A DNA stretch of 64,000 nucleotides from Mesorhizobium sp. M2E.F.Ca.ET.219.01.1.1. GTDB lineage: Bacteria > Pseudomonadota > Alphaproteobacteria > Rhizobiales > Rhizobiaceae. The notes under the pieces were generated by a model, which was not told the origin of the DNA, did no database searches, and saw only the letters and a list, made by a program, of their open reading frames with translations. Shown here one piece after another: positions 25,907-34,476 of this stretch. Within the stretch, counting starts at the first letter, position 1; every line of letters begins with the position of its first letter. The DNA is taken from positions 248,001 to 312,000 of the forward strand of contig NZ_SADT02000005.1 of the NCBI RefSeq assembly GCF_004016445.2, written 5' to 3'. Both the position numbers and the translations under genes were made by a program.

Positions 25907-26480
25907 GGCGCGGTGGCTGTCGGCTCGCGCGACGTCGGGCTGACCGGCTGTCTTGCCTTGCTTGGTGCACCCCGGCTTTGGCGCCCGGCCGGCGTCGGGT
26001 TCTAGCGACCCTGTTCAGCGCGTCGCCCGACAGCCTAAGGAAAATCTTCTGGCCGTGGCGCTCGGCGCCGAGCCGGTCGTAGAAGCGCAGCGCGCCCTCG
26101 TTCCAGTCTTCGGCGGTCAGATCGATGCGGCCGATGCCCCTTTCGACGCAATAACCGGCGAGGAAGCCGATTATTGCGCGGCCGACGCCCCTGTCGCGGG
26201 CGCCGTCGCGCACGAACAGATCCTTCAGGAACATCAGCCTTTCGAGATCGATGCCCGGATGGGCGATCGCCACCGAGGCGAGACCGGCCGGCTCGCCATC
26301 CAGGAAAGCCAAGGCGAAATGCGGATAGGCCGGGCTCTCGTCGCTCAGCCATTGCCGCGCCGTGGCGGCCGCCCGGCCATGATCGAGCGGCGTCTGCCGG
26401 TAATGCGTCGCCATCGCGCAAAGCAGGATGGCGAGCGCCGGAGCATCGTCGGTCGTCGCCCAGCGGACGTCGACCGGCAT
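25884..26480 (-). CDS. GNAT-family N-acetyltransferase
   Basis: 198 residues. Acetyl-CoA fold with FVRDGARDRGVGRAIIGFL (the R/Q-x-x-G-x-G/A loop) and EDWNEGALRFYDRLGAE, the C-terminal GNAT block. The domain ends near residue 160; the last ~38 residues are basic low-complexity and the stop lies inside a family A repeat, so the tail may be non-functional read-through. Starts two bases after the leuB stop, probably in the same transcript. Substrate unknown. Confidence 0.85.
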   Translation of the reverse strand: MPVDVRWATTDDAPALAILLCAMATHYRQTPLDHGRAAATARQWLSDESPAYPHFALAFLDGEPAGLASVAIAHPGIDLERLMFLKDLFVRDGARDRGVGRAIIGFLAGYCVERGIGRIDLTAEDWNEGALRFYDRLGAERHGQKIFLRLSGDALNRVARTRRRPGAKAGVHQARQDSRSARRRASRQPPRLRHSMAK

Positions 26481-26482
26481 TA

Positions 26483-27586
26483 TCAGCCCAGGAACTTGGC
26501 GATGATGGCGTCGCCCATCTGGACCGTGCCGACCTCGGTCATGCCTTCCGACATGATGTCTTTCGTGCGCAGGCCGTCGTCGAGCACGGCGGCGATTGCC
26601 GCTTCGAGCTTGTCGGCCTCGGCGACCATGCCGAAGGAATAGCGCAGGCACATGGCGAAGGAGGCGATCATGGCGATCGGGTTGGCGATGCCCTTGCCGG
26701 CGATGTCGGGCGCCGAGCCGTGCACCGGCTCGTAGAGCGCCTTGCGCTTCTTGGTCTTGGCATCCGGCGCGCCGAGCGAGGCGGACGGCAGCATGCCGAT
26801 CGAGCCGGTGAGCATGGCGGCGATGTCGGACAGCATGTCGCCGAACAGGTTGTCGGTGACGATGACGTCGAACTGTTTCGGCCAGCGCACCAGTTGCATG
26901 CCGCCAGCGTCGGCCAGCATATGGTCGAGCTTGACGTCGGAGTAGCGCGCTTTGTGCGTCTGGCTAACGACTTCGTTCCACAGGACGCCCGACTTCATGA
27001 CGTTGCGCTTTTCCATCGAGGTGACGTGGTTCTTGCGGGTCCGCGCCAGCTCGAAGGCGACGCCCGAGATGCGCTCGATCTCGAACGTGTCGTAGACCTG
27101 GGTGTCGATGCCGCGCTTCTGGCCGTTGCCGAGATCGATGATCTGCTTCGGCTCGCCGAAATAGACGCCGCCGGTGAGCTCGCGCACGATCAATATGTCG
27201 AGGCCCTCGACCACATCCTGCTTGAGCGAGGAAGAGGCGGCCAGCGCCGGGTAGCAGATCGCCGGACGCAAATTGGCGAACAGCTCCATGTCCTTGCGCA
27301 GGCGCAGCAGGCCGGCCTCGGGACGCACCTCGTAAGGCACGGCATCCCATTTCGGCCCGCCGACGGCGCCGAACAGCACGGCATCCGCCGCCATCGCCTT
27401 CGCCATGTCGGCATCGGAGATCGCCGCGCCATGCGCGTCATAAGCGCAGCCGCCGACCAGGCCCTCGTCGGTGGCGAAACCGCCGCCGAGCTTGTCGTTC
27501 ATGGCCCTGATCAGCTTCTTCACCTCGGCCATGGCCTCGGGGCCGATGCCGTCGCCGGCGAGCAGGAAGAGATTTTTCGAAGCCAT
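26483..27586 (-). CDS. leuB: 3-isopropylmalate dehydrogenase
   Basis: 367 residues. Oxidative decarboxylation of 3-isopropylmalate in leucine synthesis. LAGDGIGPEAMAEVKKLIRA at the start, LRKDMELFANLRP (substrate-binding Arg), REXTGG as RELTGGVYFG, VTDNLFGDMLSDIAAMLTGS (metal-binding Asp) and GSAPDIAGKGIANPIA near the end are all standard. Followed immediately by the GNAT gene. Confidence 0.97.
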   Translation of the reverse strand: MASKNLFLLAGDGIGPEAMAEVKKLIRAMNDKLGGGFATDEGLVGGCAYDAHGAAISDADMAKAMAADAVLFGAVGGPKWDAVPYEVRPEAGLLRLRKDMELFANLRPAICYPALAASSSLKQDVVEGLDILIVRELTGGVYFGEPKQIIDLGNGQKRGIDTQVYDTFEIERISGVAFELARTRKNHVTSMEKRNVMKSGVLWNEVVSQTHKARYSDVKLDHMLADAGGMQLVRWPKQFDVIVTDNLFGDMLSDIAAMLTGSIGMLPSASLGAPDAKTKKRKALYEPVHGSAPDIAGKGIANPIAMIASFAMCLRYSFGMVAEADKLEAAIAAVLDDGLRTKDIMSEGMTEVGTVQMGDAIIAKFLG

Positions 27587-27667
27587 GGAGAACCGTCCCG
27601 GGAGAGAAATTGAACCGGCGCCTTGCTAAACGCCAAGCGGGCTGGGCGCAAGGGGAGCTCTCGAAGC

Positions 27668-27796
27668 TTGGTTTGCTCGCCCCCGCAAAGCGGGGGAGAG
27701 GTGTCCGCGAAGCGGACGGAGAGGGGGCCTTCGTAGGGCGCTCCCCTCTCCGTCTCGGCTTCGCCGAGCCACCTCTCCCCACTTCGTGGGGCGAGG
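27668..27796. repeat. palindromic repeat, family D copy 1
   Basis: gctcgcccccgcaaagcggg, ggagaggtgtccgcgaagcg and, inverted, gctcccctctccgtctcggc, ttcgccgagccacctctccc. Same parts at 38574 and 61556. Confidence 0.75.
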
Positions 27797-27804
27797 AACC
27801 CCAG

Positions 27805-28155
27805 CTACCGATGCGCCAAAATATTCACCAGCCTGCCGAATGGATCGCGAACATAGAAGCGCCGCACGCCCCAGGGCTCGTCGGCCGGACCGTATTCGAT
27901 GGCGAAGCCGGCCTTCCTCATACCGGCAAGCGCCGCGTCCACATCGTCGACCTCGACCGAAAGGTCCGGCACCGGCGTGCCCGACCCGCCTTGCGCCATG
28001 AAGCTGACCTGGACCTGCATGCTTTCCTCGGAGCCGTAGGTGGCGATCCAGCCTTGATCCATGAGGATATCGAGGCCGAGCACGTCCTGATAGAAGCGCT
28101 TCGCCGCCGCGATATCCTTCGTGGCGATGTTGGCCACGATGCGCCGGACCGTCAT
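27805..28155 (-). CDS. VOC-family (glyoxalase-like) protein
   Basis: 116 residues of the vicinal-oxygen-chelate fold: a first beta-alpha-beta-beta-beta unit (AAAKRFYQDVLGLDIL) and a second ending YVRDPFGRLVNILAHR, the glyoxalase/bleomycin-resistance C-terminal pattern. Enzymatic function cannot be told from sequence. Nine bases downstream of ridA, so in one operon. Confidence 0.85.
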   Translation of the reverse strand: MTVRRIVANIATKDIAAAKRFYQDVLGLDILMDQGWIATYGSEESMQVQVSFMAQGGSGTPVPDLSVEVDDVDAALAGMRKAGFAIEYGPADEPWGVRRFYVRDPFGRLVNILAHR

Positions 28156-28164
28156 CGCTAGCTC

Positions 28165-28548
28165 CTATGCCGTGCGCCGCAGCGCCGTCACCTCGATCTC
28201 GATCTTCATCTCCGGCTTGTTGAGCTGGCACACGATCATCGTCGCCGCCGGGCGGATGTCGCCGAACGCCTCGCCGAGGATCGGGAAGACCACGTCAACC
28301 AAGGCCTGGTCGGTGATATAGTAATGCGCACGCACCACATCGGCCATGTCGAAGCCGCCATCGGCAAGCGCCTTGGCGATGGTGGCGAGGCAATTGCGCG
28401 TCTGCGCCTCGACCGTGTCGGGCATCGTCATGGTCGCATAGTCGTAGCCGGTCGTGCCGGACACGAAGCACCAGTCGCCCTGAACCACCGCCCGCGAATA
28501 GCCGGCGGTCTTCTCGAAGGGAGAGCCTGTGGAGATGAGCTTGCGCAT
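28165..28548 (-). CDS. RidA (YjgF/YER057c/UK114) family protein
   Basis: 127 residues. The family acts on reactive enamine/imine intermediates. VSGTTGYDYATM and the C-terminal EIEVTALRR are recognisable, but the canonical Arg-containing ligand loop near residue 105 (normally RxxV) reads RPAATMIVCQLNKPEMKIEIE, which keeps the Arg. Belongs to a divergent RidA subgroup, so deaminase activity is uncertain. First gene of a pair with the VOC gene. Confidence 0.85.
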   Translation of the reverse strand: MRKLISTGSPFEKTAGYSRAVVQGDWCFVSGTTGYDYATMTMPDTVEAQTRNCLATIAKALADGGFDMADVVRAHYYITDQALVDVVFPILGEAFGDIRPAATMIVCQLNKPEMKIEIEVTALRRTA

Positions 28549-28673
28549 GGGAGCCTCGCGTTGGTTGCGCTCCTCTAGCAGGGGAAGGCGGCGTGGTCGT
28601 GGGCCAAGCCAGGGCGGACTATTGTCAGGAATGGCAGTCGCGACTTAGGCGATTGGCCGAAGGCTCCCTCCGG

Positions 28674-28854
28674 TCGTCATTCCAGGGCGGAGCAACGAGC
28701 GAAGCGACGTGCGTAGACCCTGGAATCCATGCCGTTACGCCAAGGCGCCGCCAACGGTGCAGAATTCTGCTCCGCTGCATTCTACGGCAACAGTCCCGGT
28801 ATGAATCCTCGGGTCTCCGCTCCGCTGCGCGTCGCTCCGCCCGTGGATGACGAA
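28674..28854. repeat. large palindromic repeat, family A copy 4
   Basis: Arms tcgtcattccagggcggagc, gaccctggaatccatgccgt and ggtatgaatcctcgggtctc ... cgcccgtggatgacga. The centre gtgcagaattctgctccg is shared with copy 1. Covers most of the 28549-28873 gap. Confidence 0.82.
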
Positions 28855-28873
28855 GCCGCGCTGAACCGAATCC

Positions 28874-29782
28874 CTAGTTCCCTTGCGCATCCTCATAGGC
28901 CTTCTTGATATCCGCCGGCCAATCCTTCACCGGCGGCCAGGCCTGCGGCTCGCCATTGTCGCCGCGGCGGGCGAAATAGACTTTCTGCTTGGCCGGGTCG
29001 ACGGCCATGAAGCCGTCATTGCCGCCGCAGTCATGCGGCACGCAGCCGGTGGCGTAGAAGGCGCCGGACGCCGTCTTTTCGGTGCCGCCGCCAACCAGCA
29101 GGCTGGTCGCCATGTCGGGCATGTCGTTGCCGAGCAGCGCCTGGCCGGCCTTGTAGACCGCCTCGTTGTGGAAGGCGTCGATGATGTTGTCGTATTTCGA
29201 CGGGTCGACATCCTTCCAGTCGGTTCCGGGTTCCGGTGTGTAGGTCAGGTTGCCCGAGGTCGTCAGCCCTTCCGTGGGCGACCATTGCAGCGCCGGCTTG
29301 GTATCGCCTGGCAAAAGATAGGGGACGAAATAGATGGCGCTGTCGGAGACGGCGGCCGGCGGCGCGCCGCATTCGTCCTGCTCGACCGTGGTGGTCTCAA
29401 TCTCGCCGTCTTTCTTCCAGACGATGACCTTGGCCGGGCCGCATTGATTGCCGCCGTCGCCGACATCGACGAGCGCGACGTTCACGTCGCCGATCTTGAC
29501 GATCTTGTCGAAGAAGACGTCGTAATTGCTGGCCAACTGCTTGCCGTCATAGGCAAGCACCTTCTCGCCATCCTGCTCCGGTTGCGTGATGGTGAGCTGT
29601 CCGCCTTCGAACGGGATCGGCGCCTGCTTGTCGTCCTCCGACGCAGCCTGGTCACTGCCCTGGTCGGCCGCGCCTTGATCGGCAGCCGGCTGGTCGGACG
29701 TGGCAGGCGCGGTGGTCTGCGCATTGACGCTGATTGTGGCGAGAAGGATTGCCGCCGAAGCAGCCAGAAGCGAGCGTGTCAT
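28874..29782 (-). CDS. secreted protein of unknown function
   Basis: 302 residues with a signal peptide (LLAASAAILLATISVNA) and a Gln/Asp/Ala-rich linker (residues 21-52), then a globular part with two Cys pairs (NQCGPAKVIVWKK / QDECGAPP and GCVPHDCGGNDGFMAVD). The final block resembles the C-terminal part of periplasmic DUF1176/Ivy-like proteins (ATGCVPHDCGGN), but I cannot assign a family firmly. It lies between leuD and ridA on the same strand. Confidence 0.7.
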   Translation of the reverse strand: MTRSLLAASAAILLATISVNAQTTAPATSDQPAADQGAADQGSDQAASEDDKQAPIPFEGGQLTITQPEQDGEKVLAYDGKQLASNYDVFFDKIVKIGDVNVALVDVGDGGNQCGPAKVIVWKKDGEIETTTVEQDECGAPPAAVSDSAIYFVPYLLPGDTKPALQWSPTEGLTTSGNLTYTPEPGTDWKDVDPSKYDNIIDAFHNEAVYKAGQALLGNDMPDMATSLLVGGGTEKTASGAFYATGCVPHDCGGNDGFMAVDPAKQKVYFARRGDNGEPQAWPPVKDWPADIKKAYEDAQGN

Positions 29783-29847
29783 GACTGTCCCTCCATTCAG
29801 TCGCCACGAACCCGGCCGCGAACGGCCGGGCCACTATGTTCAGAATG

Positions 29848-30453
29848 TCAGGCCCAGGGGCGCAGCTCGGCGTTCCGCTTCTCGAAGGAAGCGATGGCGC
29901 CGGCCTTCTCCATGGTGAGCCCAATGTCGTCGAGGCCGTTGAGCAGGCAGTGGCGCTTGAAGTCGTCGAGGTCGAATTTGACCACGCCGCCGTCCGGCCC
30001 GCGGATTTCCTTGGCCTCGAGATCGATCGACAGCGTCGCGTTGGAACCGCGCGAGGCGTCGTCCATCAGCTTGTCGAGGTCTTCCGGGCTGACCGTGATC
30101 GGCAGGATGCCGTTCTTGAAGCAGTTGTTGTAGAAAATGTCGGCGAAAGAGGTCGAGATCACGCAACGGATGCCGAAATCGAGCAGCGCCCAGGGCGCAT
30201 GCTCGCGGCTCGAGCCGCAGCCGAAATTGTCGCCGGCGACCAGGATCTGCGCCTTGCGGTAGGCCGGCTTGTTGAGCACGAAATCCGGGTTCTCCGAACC
30301 GTCCTCATTGTAGCGCATCTCGGCGAACAGGCCGGTGCCGAGCCCGGTGCGCTTGATCGTCTTGAGATAATCCTTCGGGATGATCATGTCGGTGTCGACA
30401 TTGACGATCGGCATTGGCGCGGCGACGCCGGTGAGCTTGGTGAATTTATCCAT
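29848..30453 (-). CDS. leuD: 3-isopropylmalate dehydratase small subunit
   Basis: 201 residues, the usual length. With LeuC it isomerises 2-isopropylmalate to 3-isopropylmalate. Standard features: MDKFTKLTGVAAPMPIVNVD start, NVDTDMIIPKDYLK, GDNFGCGSSREHAPWAL and SFADIFYNNCFKNGILP. ATG 30453 is the family start; an open frame continues upstream. leuC is not in the window; leuB lies 2.3 kb downstream on the same strand. Confidence 0.96.
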   Translation of the reverse strand: MDKFTKLTGVAAPMPIVNVDTDMIIPKDYLKTIKRTGLGTGLFAEMRYNEDGSENPDFVLNKPAYRKAQILVAGDNFGCGSSREHAPWALLDFGIRCVISTSFADIFYNNCFKNGILPITVSPEDLDKLMDDASRGSNATLSIDLEAKEIRGPDGGVVKFDLDDFKRHCLLNGLDDIGLTMEKAGAIASFEKRNAELRPWA

Positions 30454-30635
30454 GGGTACCTGCCCGTTTTCTTGGCTTGCGGGGATTTTGCGGGACGGTT
30501 TACACAAAGCCGGCAGCAAATGAAAGGCAACTGTTCGTGCACGGCGCTTGGGCCAATGGCGGGCATGGCTTGCGCACGGATCGGACACTTCAAAAGCGGC
30601 TTCGAAATCCCGGCCGGCTGGTGCAGTCTGTCGCC

Positions 30636-31061
30636 ATGGCCGATCCTTCCAAAGTCCTTTACGCCAGCGAGCCCAGGCTCGACGTCGCCGAGTTCCGCCG
30701 CGTGCTGGTCGAATCCGGCCTCGGCGAAACGCGCCCGATCGATGACGAGGCCCGCCTGAAGACGATGCTCGACCACGCCAATTTGGTGCTGACGGCGCGT
30801 CTCGACAGAGAGGGCAAGCCGCTTGTCGGTGTCGCGCGCGGCGTCACCGACTTCTCCTGGGTCTGCTATATCTCCAAGCTCGCCGTGTCCGCTTCGGCGC
30901 AAGGGCTCGGCATCGGCAAGGGCCTGATGGACGAGGCGCGCCGCCAGCTCGGCCCTTCGGTCGCCATCAGCCTGATCTCGATGCCGGACGCCGTCGGCTT
31001 CTACGAGCGCATCGGCATGACACGCATGAGCGACGCCTTCTGGTTCTCCCGCAAGCGTTGA
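30636..31061 (+). CDS. GNAT-family N-acetyltransferase
   Basis: 141 residues. YISKLAVSASAQGLGIGKGL is the acetyl-CoA loop (Q-x-x-G-I-G) and DAVGFYERIGMTRM the C-terminal GNAT block. The N-terminal ~35 residues look like a short substrate-recognition segment. Substrate unknown. Divergent from leuD. Confidence 0.86.
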   Translation: MADPSKVLYASEPRLDVAEFRRVLVESGLGETRPIDDEARLKTMLDHANLVLTARLDREGKPLVGVARGVTDFSWVCYISKLAVSASAQGLGIGKGLMDEARRQLGPSVAISLISMPDAVGFYERIGMTRMSDAFWFSRKR

Positions 31062-31125
31062 CGCTCCCGCAAGCTGATGGCGCCGGTCCGCGCAGCCCGG
31101 CATCCGATCTTTTTGGCCTCACCGC

Positions 31126-31154
31126 TTGACATGCAACCAAATGGTTGCATATTA
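31126..31154 (+). promoter_or_regulatory. promoter with operator in the spacer, ArsR-type regulator
   Basis: -35 TTGACA (31126-31131), exactly 17 bases, -10 ATATTA (31149-31154). The spacer is a palindrome, ATGCAACC (31131-31138) and GGTTGCAT (31143-31150), an obvious site for autoregulation. The gene's ATG begins six bases after the -10, so transcription would start at or beside the start codon (leaderless mRNA). Confidence 0.75.
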
Positions 31155-31159
31155 GAGCC

Positions 31160-31480
31160 ATGAGCATGGATGCCGTCTTTCGCGCTTTGGCCGACCCGAC
31201 CCGCCGGCAATTGCTGGACAGCCTCCACGCAAGGAACGGGCAGACGCTCAACGCGCTCTGCGAGCACATGGACATGACGCGCCAGGCGGTGACCAAGCAC
31301 CTGGCGATCCTCGAGGAGGCGAACCTCGTCACCACCATGCGCCGCGGCCGCGAGAAGGAGCACTACCTCAACCCCGTTCCGATCAACGAGATCGCCGAGC
31401 GCTGGATCGGCAAGTTCGAGCGCCATCGGCTCAACGTATTGAGCGACCTGAAGCAACGCCTTGAAAGGGAAGAGCCGTGA
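31160..31480 (+). CDS. ArsR-family transcriptional regulator
   Basis: 106 residues. Winged-helix DNA-binding domain: FRALADPTRRQLLDSLH at the start and DMTRQAVTKHLAILEEANLV as the recognition helix. No Cys pair in the metal-sensing helix, so this is the non-metal subgroup usually coupled to SRPBCC genes. ATG 31160 lies directly after the -10 box; an ATG at 31145 overlaps the promoter and is unlikely. Its stop overlaps the next start by four bases. Confidence 0.92.
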   Translation: MSMDAVFRALADPTRRQLLDSLHARNGQTLNALCEHMDMTRQAVTKHLAILEEANLVTTMRRGREKEHYLNPVPINEIAERWIGKFERHRLNVLSDLKQRLEREEP

Positions 31481-31926
31481 GCGAGAACAGCTTCGTCTAT
31501 GTCACCTATATCCGCACCACGCCTGAAAAGCTCTGGCAGGCGCTGACCGATCCGGAATTCAACCGGCAGTTCTTCCTCTGCTCCTATCAGGAGAGCGACT
31601 GGAAGGTCGGCTCGAGCTGGAAACTGATCTTCCCCGACGGGCGCGTCGCCGACTCGGGCGAGATCCTGGAGATCGATCCGCCCAAGCGGCTGGTGATCAA
31701 ATGGCGCAATGAATGGCTGCCCGAGGTGAAGGAGGACGGCTACACGCGCTGCACCTTCACCATCGAGCCGGACGGCGAATTGATGAAGCTCGCCGTCGTG
31801 CACGAGGCCGACGGCCCGCACAGACTGATCCCCAACGTCTCCAAGGGCTGGCCGCTGGTGCTGGCGAGCCTCAAGAGTCTGCTCGAAACCGGCAAGGGTT
31901 TCGAGCGCCCTCCCTCGAAGGGCTGA
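31477..31926 (+). CDS. SRPBCC (AHSA1-like) protein
   Basis: 149 residues from GTG 31477, coupled to the ArsR gene (GTGA). A START-like fold with TTPEKLWQALTDPEFNRQFF at the N-terminus and GWPLVLASLKSLLETGKGF as the long C-terminal helix, the Aha1-type pattern. Such proteins next to ArsR regulators may bind a hydrophobic ligand; ligand unknown. Confidence 0.9.
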   Translation: MSENSFVYVTYIRTTPEKLWQALTDPEFNRQFFLCSYQESDWKVGSSWKLIFPDGRVADSGEILEIDPPKRLVIKWRNEWLPEVKEDGYTRCTFTIEPDGELMKLAVVHEADGPHRLIPNVSKGWPLVLASLKSLLETGKGFERPPSKG

Positions 31927-31970
31927 ACTTCATTCCGGATACGAGACAATTTCGCTGGGGGGTGCATGCG

Positions 31971-32456
31971 ATGCTGCAACTGTCCTTGCCGCAAGCCATG
32001 GCGAACGCCGACACGGTGATGGCCTCGGCCGACCTTCCCGCCGCGCCGGACGAGGTCATCGCCGCACTGGTCACCCGGGAGGTCGAGCGCTGGTGGGGTT
32101 CGCCCGAAACCTATCGTATGATCGGATGGAACGCCGATCTTCGCGTCGGCGGAAGCTGGAGCGTCGTCGTGGAGACGGCCAACGGTCAACGTCTACCCGC
32201 CAGCGGCGAGTTTCTCGAAATCGAGATGCCGCGCCGCATCGTGCAGACACGGCGCTACGACTGGGACCATCCGGCGCTCGGCCGCAAGGAAACGACAGTG
32301 GCTTACCTGCTCGAGCCGATCGCCGGCGGCACACGGCTGACCATCTGCCATGGCGGTTTCGCCGGCTTCCCGGACGCCGCGGCCGAACATGCCGAAGGCT
32401 GGGCGCGCGTGCTTGGGTGGCTGCAAGCCTATCTCGACGCGCGGCCGAGTGGCTGA
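31971..32456 (+). CDS. SRPBCC (AHSA1-like) protein
   Basis: 161 residues, second SRPBCC gene of the group. ADLPAAPDEVIAALVTREVE at the N-terminus, the GGSWSVVVE strand and the C-terminal EGWARVLGWLQAYLDA. GGGGGG lies eight bases before ATG 31971. Sequence is clearly different from the previous SRPBCC, so not a recent duplicate. Likely in one transcript with the ArsR gene. Confidence 0.85.
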   Translation: MLQLSLPQAMANADTVMASADLPAAPDEVIAALVTREVERWWGSPETYRMIGWNADLRVGGSWSVVVETANGQRLPASGEFLEIEMPRRIVQTRRYDWDHPALGRKETTVAYLLEPIAGGTRLTICHGGFAGFPDAAAEHAEGWARVLGWLQAYLDARPSG

Positions 32457-32500
32457 AGCTCTCTCTTGACCCGCAATTGTACCTGTCCAGATTTTTGGAC

Positions 32501-33280
32501 ATGGAGAACAGAAGCTGTGTCGTGGGAACCGCCGGATGGAGCATACCAGCAGCGTATAAAGCTTCTTTCCCTGCCGCCGGCTCGCAGCTTGAACGCTACG
32601 CCACGCGGCTTTCGATCGTGGAAATCAATTCGTCCTTTTATAAAACGCATCGGGGAGAAACCTTTGAGCGCTGGGCGGGCTCGGTTCCGGGCCATTTTCG
32701 CTTTTCCGCAAAACTTCCCAAAACCATGACGCATGAGCGCCGCCTGCAAGGCTGCAATGATCTTCTAGATATTTTTCTAGGTCAGATCGAAGGGCTCGGC
32801 GCCAAGCTTTCGGTGCTCCTGGTTCAACTGCCGCCCAGCCTGCAATTCGAGGCCCAAACCGCCGAGAACTTCTTCGCCTCCCTGCGTGCGAAGACCGATC
32901 GACGCCTGGTCTGCGAACCGCGTCACCCCAGCTGGTTCGAACCCGAAGCCGAGGCCTTGCTGAGCCGCTTTCAGGTTGGGCGCGTTGCGGCCGACCCCGC
33001 TCCCGTACCTGCCGCCGCTATGCCCGGCGGCTGGCGCGAGCTCGCCTACTTCCGTTTCCATGGCGCGCCGCGCATCTATTATTCAGACTACGAGGCCGAT
33101 CAGCTTCTGGAAATCGGCAGGCAGCTTGCCGAAGCCAGTGCGTCGGCCGCCGAAGTGTGGTGCATCTTCGACAACACGGCACGGGGCCATGCCCTCGGCA
33201 ATGCGCTTTCGGTCGATGCGGCCGTCCGTCAAATGACGTTCAGCTCCCGGAACGCCCTTCCTTCCGCCACCCGCGCGTAG
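32501..33280 (+). CDS. DUF72-family protein
   Basis: 259 residues, a TIM-barrel-like family of unknown biochemical role. VVGTAGWSIPAAY, VEINSSFYKTHRGETFERWA, FSAKLPKTMTH and LVCEPRHPSWF are the standard DUF72 blocks. The C-terminus (AYFRFHGAPRIYYSDYEAD, WCIFDNTARGHALGNAL) is also typical. It overlaps the opposing FAD oxidoreductase gene by 52 bases at its 3' end. GTCCagatttttGGAC just before the start could be an operator. Confidence 0.9.
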   Translation: MENRSCVVGTAGWSIPAAYKASFPAAGSQLERYATRLSIVEINSSFYKTHRGETFERWAGSVPGHFRFSAKLPKTMTHERRLQGCNDLLDIFLGQIEGLGAKLSVLLVQLPPSLQFEAQTAENFFASLRAKTDRRLVCEPRHPSWFEPEAEALLSRFQVGRVAADPAPVPAAAMPGGWRELAYFRFHGAPRIYYSDYEADQLLEIGRQLAEASASAAEVWCIFDNTARGHALGNALSVDAAVRQMTFSSRNALPSATRA

Positions 33281-34395
33281 CCGAACGCCGAGCAGTCGAT
33301 CGTCCGGTAGCCGCCATGCACGACAAGCTCGGCGATCGACTTGCCGACCGCCGGCGCCTGCTGCAGGCCATGGCCGGAAAAACCGTTGGCGAACAGGAAG
33401 TTTGCGACCTCCGGATGCGGCCCGATCACCCCGTTCTGGTCGAGCGTGTTGTAGTCGTAGTGCCCGACCCAGGCGCGCGTCGGCTTGATCGCCTCGAAAG
33501 CCGGGATGCGGGTGGCCAGAACCGGCCAGATCACCTCTTCGAACAGCGGCCAGTTGACCTCAAAATCCTTGGGATCGGGCGCGATATCGCCTTCCTCCGG
33601 CTCGGCGCCGCCGGTGAGATAGACCGAGCCTTCCGGCCGCACATAGATGCCCGACGGATCGACCAGCAGCGGCATGTCTGCATATTTCTCGCGCGCCTCG
33701 AAGACGAACACGTTGCGCTTGCGCGGCTCGACCGGCAGCTCGAGCCCGGCGAATGCCGCGACCCTGCCGGCGTTCGGCCCCGCGGCGTTGACGACGGTAC
33801 CGGCTTCGAGCGTCTCGCCATTGTCGAGCGACACAGCGGTGACGCGGTTGCCCTCGCGCCCGATGCCGGTAGCGGAAGCCGTGATGAAATCGATCTTCCT
33901 GTCGCGCAGCGCCTTGCGGAACAGCGTCAACAGCGCATGCGCGTCGAACCAGCCCTCGCCGCTGCGGCCATAGGCGCCGGCGGAAATGCCTTCGACCGAC
34001 AGCCACGGGAAGCGGCGCGCCAGCTGCCCGGCATCCTCGAACGCGATATCGGCGCCCTCGGCGACCTGCGTCTCGTGATTGGCCTTGAGGATCGGCAGCC
34101 CGGCCTCGCCGGCAAGGATGAGATAGCCGCCTTCGCGGAATCCGATATCGGCGTCGGCGCCGAACGTCTCCTTCAGCCGCCGGAACAGTTTCAGCGTGAA
34201 CTGCGACAGCCGGATGTTTTCAGGGATGGAGAATTGCTGGCGGATCGAGGCGCAGGACAAGGTCGTCGCCGCGTGGGAGAATTGCGGATCGCGCTCGATC
34301 AGGGCGATGGAGCCGGTAAAGCCTTCCTCCCGCAAATGATAGGCGACCGAGGACCCGACGATGGCTCCGCCGATGATGACGATGTCGTAGCGCAC
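33229..34395 (-). CDS. FAD-dependent oxidoreductase (DAO family)
   Basis: 388 residues. N-terminal FAD-binding Rossmann motif DIVIIGGAIVGSSVAYHLRE, and late FAD-contact block FANGFSGHGLQQAPAVGKSI, the sarcosine/glycine oxidase type. It probably oxidises an amino acid or N-methylated amine; substrate not readable. The last 17 codons overlap the opposing DUF72 gene. Confidence 0.88.
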   Translation of the reverse strand: MRYDIVIIGGAIVGSSVAYHLREEGFTGSIALIERDPQFSHAATTLSCASIRQQFSIPENIRLSQFTLKLFRRLKETFGADADIGFREGGYLILAGEAGLPILKANHETQVAEGADIAFEDAGQLARRFPWLSVEGISAGAYGRSGEGWFDAHALLTLFRKALRDRKIDFITASATGIGREGNRVTAVSLDNGETLEAGTVVNAAGPNAGRVAAFAGLELPVEPRKRNVFVFEAREKYADMPLLVDPSGIYVRPEGSVYLTGGAEPEEGDIAPDPKDFEVNWPLFEEVIWPVLATRIPAFEAIKPTRAWVGHYDYNTLDQNGVIGPHPEVANFLFANGFSGHGLQQAPAVGKSIAELVVHGGYRTIDCSAFGYARVAEGRAFRELNVI

Positions 34396-34410
34396 TTTTT
34401 TCTCCGATCA

Positions 34411-34460
34411 GAGCAATTCCAGGAAAAGTGTGTAGCGGTTTTCCGTACGGAATTGCGTAG
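34411..34460. repeat. partial palindromic repeat, family B copy 2
   Basis: gagcaattccaggaaaagtg, tgtagcggttttccgtacgg, aattgcgta: one arm of the B element, lying between the oxidoreductase start and the histidine kinase stop. Confidence 0.65.
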
Positions 34461-34476
34461 CAAGCCACCCCGGTTC

